Source: Paracoccaceae bacterium
Lineage (GTDB): Bacteria; Pseudomonadota; Alphaproteobacteria; Rhodobacterales; Rhodobacteraceae
Reading direction: 5' to 3'
Length of the DNA stretch: 10,302 nt
Assembly: GCA_007134805.1 (NCBI GenBank)
Contig: SLKB01000223.1
Coordinates: 1 to 10,302, forward strand
The translations under genes were made by a program, and so were the position numbers. Positions 7,312-10,302 of this stretch are shown here, one piece after another. The notes under the pieces are model-generated. The model had not been told where the DNA came from and ran no database searches. It was given only the letters and a program-made list of their open reading frames with translations. Numbering within the stretch: position 1 is the first letter of the stretch; each line of letters starts with the position of its first letter.

Positions 7312-7341
7312 TTGTGTCGGGTGGGGCTTTGCCGCTACATT
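7312..7341 (+). promoter_or_regulatory. Candidate promoter for glpX-recJ
   Basis: TTGTGT (7312-7317) and TACATT (7336-7341) are 18 nt apart in the 111-nt hom-glpX spacer and would start transcription near 7348, giving a 24-nt leader with the AGGGA ribosome site. The -10 matches TATAAT at 4 of 6 positions. Readthrough from hom is equally possible, since no convincing terminator separates the genes. Confidence 0.25.
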
Positions 7342-7371
7342 GGTGCAAAGATTTCAAGCAAGGGACAGCCC

Positions 7372-8334
7372 ATGACCACGCCTCCCGAATTTCATGATCG
7401 CATGTTGTCCCTCGGCCTCGCCCGCGTGACGGAAGCCGCCGCACTCGCCTCGGCCAAGCTCGTCGGGCGCGGCGACGAGAAAGCGGCCGATCAGGCGGCA
7501 GTCGATGCGATGCGCAACCAGCTCAACATGCTCGACATCAGGGGCCGCGTGGTCATCGGCGAAGGCGAGCGGGACGAGGCGCCGATGCTCTTCATCGGCG
7601 AAGAGGTCGGCAACGGAAACGGCCCCGAGGTGGATATCGCGCTGGACCCGCTCGAAGGCACGACCCTCACCGCCAAGGATTTCCCCAATGCGCTGACAGT
7701 GATCGCGATGGCACCGCGCGGCACGATGCTGCATGCGCCCGATGTCTACATGGACAAGCTCGCCATAGGTCCAGGCTATCCGCAAGGCGTGGTCACGATG
7801 GACATGAGCCCCTCGGACCGGGTGCGGGCGCTTGCGAAAGCCAAGGGCTGCGCGCCGTCCGACATTTCCGTCTGCGTGCTCGAACGGCCGCGGCATGAAG
7901 ATATGGTCGCGGATCTGCGCTCGACCGGGGCGGCGATCAGGCTTATCATGGATGGCGATGTCGCAGGCGTCATTCACTGCGCAGAGCCCGACGTTACCGG
8001 GATCGACATGTATATGGGATCGGGCGGCGCGCCCGAGGGGGTTCTCGCCGCGGCCGCCCTGAAATGCATGGGCGGGCAGATCTATGGCAAGCTGCTTTTC
8101 CGCAACGAGGATGAGATCGGCCGCGCCCGCCGCGCCGGGCTCAAGGATCTCGACAAGATCTACAGCCGTGACGAGATGATAACGGGCGATGTCATCTTTG
8201 CCGCGACCGGTGTCACCGACGGTTCGATCGTGCGCGGCATCCGCACCGAACCCGGCTGGGTGACGACCGATACTGTGCTGATGCGCTCGAAGACCGGCTC
8301 GGTCCGCCGGATGACCTACCGCACCCCGATCTGA
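7372..8334 (+). CDS. glpX: Fructose-1,6-bisphosphatase class II (GlpX)
   Basis: The product is 320 residues, near the family's usual 320-340. It hydrolyses fructose 1,6-bisphosphate to fructose 6-phosphate for gluconeogenesis; many bacterial class II enzymes also act on sedoheptulose 1,7-bisphosphate. Motifs in order are FSR-like LARVTEAAALA; GRGDEKAAD, with Asp40 matching metal ligand Asp33 of E. coli GlpX; GEGERDEAPML (Glu64); ALDPLEGTTLTA (Asp92, Glu95); APDVYMDKL; IMDGDVAG; and MGSGGAPEGVLAAAA (Glu222, matching E. coli Glu213). All expected lithium-sensitive phosphatase-fold metal ligands are present. The ATG at 7372 has AGGGA (7361-7365) 6 nt upstream and gives the family's usual N-terminus; an in-frame upstream start at 7312 falls in the promoter-like region. 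recJ follows after 8 nt, so the two are probably cotranscribed. The protein is cytoplasmic. Confidence 0.95.
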   Translation: MTTPPEFHDRMLSLGLARVTEAAALASAKLVGRGDEKAADQAAVDAMRNQLNMLDIRGRVVIGEGERDEAPMLFIGEEVGNGNGPEVDIALDPLEGTTLTAKDFPNALTVIAMAPRGTMLHAPDVYMDKLAIGPGYPQGVVTMDMSPSDRVRALAKAKGCAPSDISVCVLERPRHEDMVADLRSTGAAIRLIMDGDVAGVIHCAEPDVTGIDMYMGSGGAPEGVLAAAALKCMGGQIYGKLLFRNEDEIGRARRAGLKDLDKIYSRDEMITGDVIFAATGVTDGSIVRGIRTEPGWVTTDTVLMRSKTGSVRRMTYRTPI

Positions 8335-8342
8335 GCGCGATC

Positions 8343-10133
8343 ATGGGCGCGCCGCTTCGCACCATCGCCGAGACGCCCGCCTTCCTTGGCGTCGAGCAGT
8401 CCGCGCTCGGCCGGCGCTGGTCCGGCCCGGAACCTGCGCAGGTCCGGATGGCCGATGCAATGCACCAGATCACCCGCCTGCCGCCGGCGGTCTGCGGCGT
8501 CCTCGCGCGCGCGCGCGTGGCCCCCGAGGACGCGCAGGCCTATCTCGCGCCCTCCTTGCGGGACCTCCTGCCCGATCCGCGGCTCTTGCGCGACATGCAC
8601 AAGGCAGCCGCGCGCTTTCTCGCTGCCGCCCACCGCGGTGAGCGCATTGCGATCTTTGCCGATTACGATGTCGATGGCGGCGCCTCGGCCGCGTTGATCC
8701 TGTCCTGGCTGCGCGGCATCGGGCGGCACGCGAAGCTTTACATCCCCGACCGCATCACCGAAGGCTATGGCCCGAACGTCCCGGCGATGCGGGCGCTCGC
8801 CCGCGACCATGACCTGATCCTCTGCGTCGATTGTGGCACCATGAGCCACGAAGCCATCGCCGCTGCAAGTGATGCTGATGTGGTGATCCTCGATCATCAC
8901 CTCGGTGCCGAAACCCTGCCCGAGGCGCTAGCCGTCGTAAACCCCAATCGTCAGGACGAGTCCGGCGATCTGGGGCATCTCTGTGCCGCTGCTGTCGTCT
9001 TCCTGATGCTGGTCGAGACAAATCGCCAGATGCGCGCGGCAGGCAGTCATCCGCCCGATCTGATGCGCCTGCTTGATCTTGTCGCGCTCGCGACTGTGGC
9101 TGATGTCGCGCCCCTGACTGGCGTCAACCGGGCGTTTGTCCGGCAGGGGTTGCGGGTGATGGCCGGCCGCCAGAACCTGGGCTTGCGCGCGCTCGCCGAT
9201 GCCGCGCGGCTCGATAGCGCGCCGCGCACGTATCATCTGGGCTTTGTGCTGGGCCCGCGGGTCAATGCCGGTGGACGGATCGGCGCGGCAGATCTGGGCG
9301 CGCGGCTGCTGGCCTGCGATGACCCGGCCGAGGCCGAAGCCCTCGCCGCACGGCTGGAGGCGCTCAACGCCGAGCGACGCGATATCGAGGCTGCCGTGCG
9401 CGCCGAGGCCCTCTCGCAGGCCGAGGCGCGCGGCACGCACGGCCCGGTCGTCTGGGCCGCCGGCACGGGCTGGCACCCCGGCGTGATCGGCATCACGGCC
9501 GCGCGCCTGAAAGAGGCCACCAATCGCCCAGCAATCGTGATCAGCTTCGACGGTGACGGTGACGGTGACGGCGACGAGGGCAAGGGCTCGGGTCGCTCGG
9601 TGCCCGGCGTGGATCTGGGCTCGGCGATCCACCGGCTGGTGCAGGAAGGACTGTTGCTGAAAGGCGGCGGGCACAAGATGGCCGCGGGCCTGACCGTCGC
9701 GCGCGAGCACCTCGAGCCGGCCATGGCGCGGCTCGGCTCGCTCCTAGCCCAGCAAGGCACGGGTGATCAGGTGCAGGCCGATCTGCGCATCGACACGCTG
9801 CTGTCGCCAAGGGCGGCAACGCAGGAACTCATCAGCCAGATCGAGGCCGCGGGCCCTTTCGGCGCGGCCGCGCCCGCGCCCCGCTTTGCCTTCGCTGCAA
9901 CTCATGTCAGTGCCGCGCGGCGCATGGGCGAGACACATCTGCGCATGCGTCTTAGCGACGGCAGCGGTGCCGCGCTCGAGGCTGTCGCCTTCGGGGCGTT
10001 TGACTCCGATCTCGGCCCGTTTCTGCTGGCGCATGAAGGACGCAGCCTGCATCTGGCCGGTCGGCTGGAGGTCAACAGCTGGGGCGGCCGCAACCGCCCG
10101 CAGCTGCGCATAGAGGACGCTGCGCGCCCCTGA
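8343..10133 (+). CDS. recJ: Single-stranded-DNA-specific 5'-3' exonuclease RecJ
   Basis: The product is 596 residues, typical for RecJ. It digests single-stranded DNA 5' to 3' in RecF-type recombination, mismatch repair and base-excision repair. The DHH phosphoesterase core shows ADYDVDGGASAALI (DYDVDG at 107-112), CVDCGT (161-166) and ILDHH (DHH at 184-186), followed by VALATVADVAPL and GFVLGPRVNAGGRIGAAD. The DHHA1 part has GTGWHPGVIGITAARL and LKGGGHKMAAG (GGGHK at 441-445). A C-terminal OB-fold region extends to the end. The manganese-binding Asp and His residues are all visible. One oddity is an Asp-Gly run at 403-411, coded by four copies of a hexanucleotide, between the DHHA1 strand and the GKGSGRS loop. 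The ATG at 8343 is 8 nt after glpX and has no strong ribosome site, but it yields the N-terminal FLGVEQSALGRRWSGP segment that I recall from rhodobacteral RecJ. Translational coupling to glpX is likely. Confidence 0.95.
   Translation: MGAPLRTIAETPAFLGVEQSALGRRWSGPEPAQVRMADAMHQITRLPPAVCGVLARARVAPEDAQAYLAPSLRDLLPDPRLLRDMHKAAARFLAAAHRGERIAIFADYDVDGGASAALILSWLRGIGRHAKLYIPDRITEGYGPNVPAMRALARDHDLILCVDCGTMSHEAIAAASDADVVILDHHLGAETLPEALAVVNPNRQDESGDLGHLCAAAVVFLMLVETNRQMRAAGSHPPDLMRLLDLVALATVADVAPLTGVNRAFVRQGLRVMAGRQNLGLRALADAARLDSAPRTYHLGFVLGPRVNAGGRIGAADLGARLLACDDPAEAEALAARLEALNAERRDIEAAVRAEALSQAEARGTHGPVVWAAGTGWHPGVIGITAARLKEATNRPAIVISFDGDGDGDGDEGKGSGRSVPGVDLGSAIHRLVQEGLLLKGGGHKMAAGLTVAREHLEPAMARLGSLLAQQGTGDQVQADLRIDTLLSPRAATQELISQIEAAGPFGAAAPAPRFAFAATHVSAARRMGETHLRMRLSDGSGAALEAVAFGAFDSDLGPFLLAHEGRSLHLAGRLEVNSWGGRNRPQLRIEDAARP
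8504..8517. repeat. (CG)7 dinucleotide tract inside recJ
   Basis: Seven uninterrupted CG dinucleotides lie in the recJ coding sequence near codons 55-58 (Ala-Arg-Ala-Arg), extended by TG to 16 nt of strict purine-pyrimidine alternation. Such tracts are prone to Z-DNA formation and slippage. In a genome this rich in Arg and Ala codons it may simply be codon-driven. Confidence 0.8.
9549..9572 (+). repeat. Fourfold GACGGY hexanucleotide repeat in recJ
   Basis: Three exact GACGGT units are followed by one GACGGC and then GAC, coding (Asp-Gly)4-Asp at residues 403-411. The unit is a multiple of three, so copy changes would keep frame and only lengthen a loop. It sits between the strand ending AIVISF and the GKGSGRS motif of the DHHA1 region. 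Three identical units suggest recent slippage expansion. Confidence 0.9.
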
Positions 10134-10184
10134 GCCCCGCGCTCCATCACGTGGCGTTGCCTCAAAAATTCGTCACAAACCCCC

Positions 10185-10213
10185 TTGCACTGCCCCAGTC
10201 CTTTGCATAGAAC
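10185..10213 (+). promoter_or_regulatory. Sigma-70-type promoter for tRNA-Glu
   Basis: TTGCAC (10185-10190) and TAGAAC (10208-10213) are separated by 17 nt. The predicted start near 10220 is about 8 nt before the mature tRNA 5' end, as is common for tRNA genes. It is the best-placed promoter in the window, lying in the 94-nt recJ-tRNA spacer. Confidence 0.6.
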
Positions 10214-10227
10214 GCGCGACAGCAGCT

Positions 10228-10302
10228 GGCCCGTTCGTCTATCGGTTAGGACGCCAGGTTTTCAACCTGGAAAGAGGGGTTCGATTCCCCTACGGGCTGC
10301 CA
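10228..10302 (+). tRNA. tRNA-Glu (anticodon UUC), CCA encoded
   Basis: A complete 75-nt cloverleaf can be folded by eye. Acceptor arm GGCCCGT (10228-10234) pairs with ACGGGCT (10292-10298), with a G-U pair at position 1-72. The D arm is GTCT...AGGAC. The anticodon stem is CCAGG/CCTGG (10254-10258, 10266-10270) with loop TTTTCAA; the anticodon TTC is at 10261-10263. The T arm is GGGG-TTCGATT-CCCC. The discriminator base is G, and CCA is encoded at 10300-10302. The TTC anticodon and UC at positions 8-9 match bacterial tRNA-Glu. The window ends on the final A. Confidence 0.97.

Noticed and set aside
7296..7320. An imperfect hairpin (CCGGCAC with GTGTCGG, one G-U pair) after hom
   Set aside because: It has an 11-nt loop, no T run, and overlaps the candidate glpX -35; this is too weak to call a terminator.
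9902..10165. A minus-strand frame crossing the end of recJ into the spacer
   Set aside because: It is mostly antisense to the RecJ C-terminal domain, with no ribosome site or recognisable sequence.

Overview
The window looks like ordinary chromosome from a high-G+C alphaproteobacterium, most likely the Rhodobacterales (Roseobacter/Rhodobacter group). The reasons are the G/C-rich third codon positions, the protein sequences (for example the RecJ N-terminus and the GlpX type), the gene order hom-glpX-recJ, and an alphaproteobacterial-style tRNA-Glu. The family placement is from memory and no search was run. No phage, insertion sequence, CRISPR array or toxin-antitoxin module was seen.

Region 1 (1-2989, minus strand) is a polyamine operon: speA (arginine decarboxylase), then a saccharopine-dehydrogenase-like carboxy(nor)spermidine dehydrogenase that overlaps speA by 8 nt and runs off the left edge. 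SpeA makes agmatine. The second enzyme type joins an amine to L-aspartate semialdehyde, which is the SAM-independent way to add an aminopropyl group. The pairing raises the question of whether agmatine itself is the amine acceptor.

Region 2 (2990-3240) is a 251-nt divergent intergenic region with a candidate speA promoter and a short hairpin followed by a T run on the fadD side.

Region 3 (3241-5875, plus strand) is a two-gene unit: a FadD-type long-chain acyl-CoA synthetase and, 4 nt later, a bile acid:sodium symporter (BASS) family membrane protein. The tight spacing suggests coupled translation and possibly carboxylate uptake followed by CoA activation.

Region 4 (5974-10133, plus strand) holds hom (homoserine dehydrogenase with a C-terminal ACT domain), glpX (class II fructose-1,6-bisphosphatase) and recJ (single-strand-specific 5'-3' exonuclease). 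glpX and recJ are 8 nt apart. hom is preceded by a G+C-rich inverted repeat with a duplicated heptamer and a candidate promoter. recJ carries a fourfold hexanucleotide repeat coding an Asp-Gly run.

Region 5 (10134-10302) is a short spacer with a good sigma-70-like promoter and a complete tRNA-Glu(UUC) whose encoded CCA is the last base of the window.

The genes are mostly core metabolism and repair. I found no clear novel system. The items most worth a second look are the speA/dehydrogenase pairing, the fadD-BASS unit and the repeat inside recJ.
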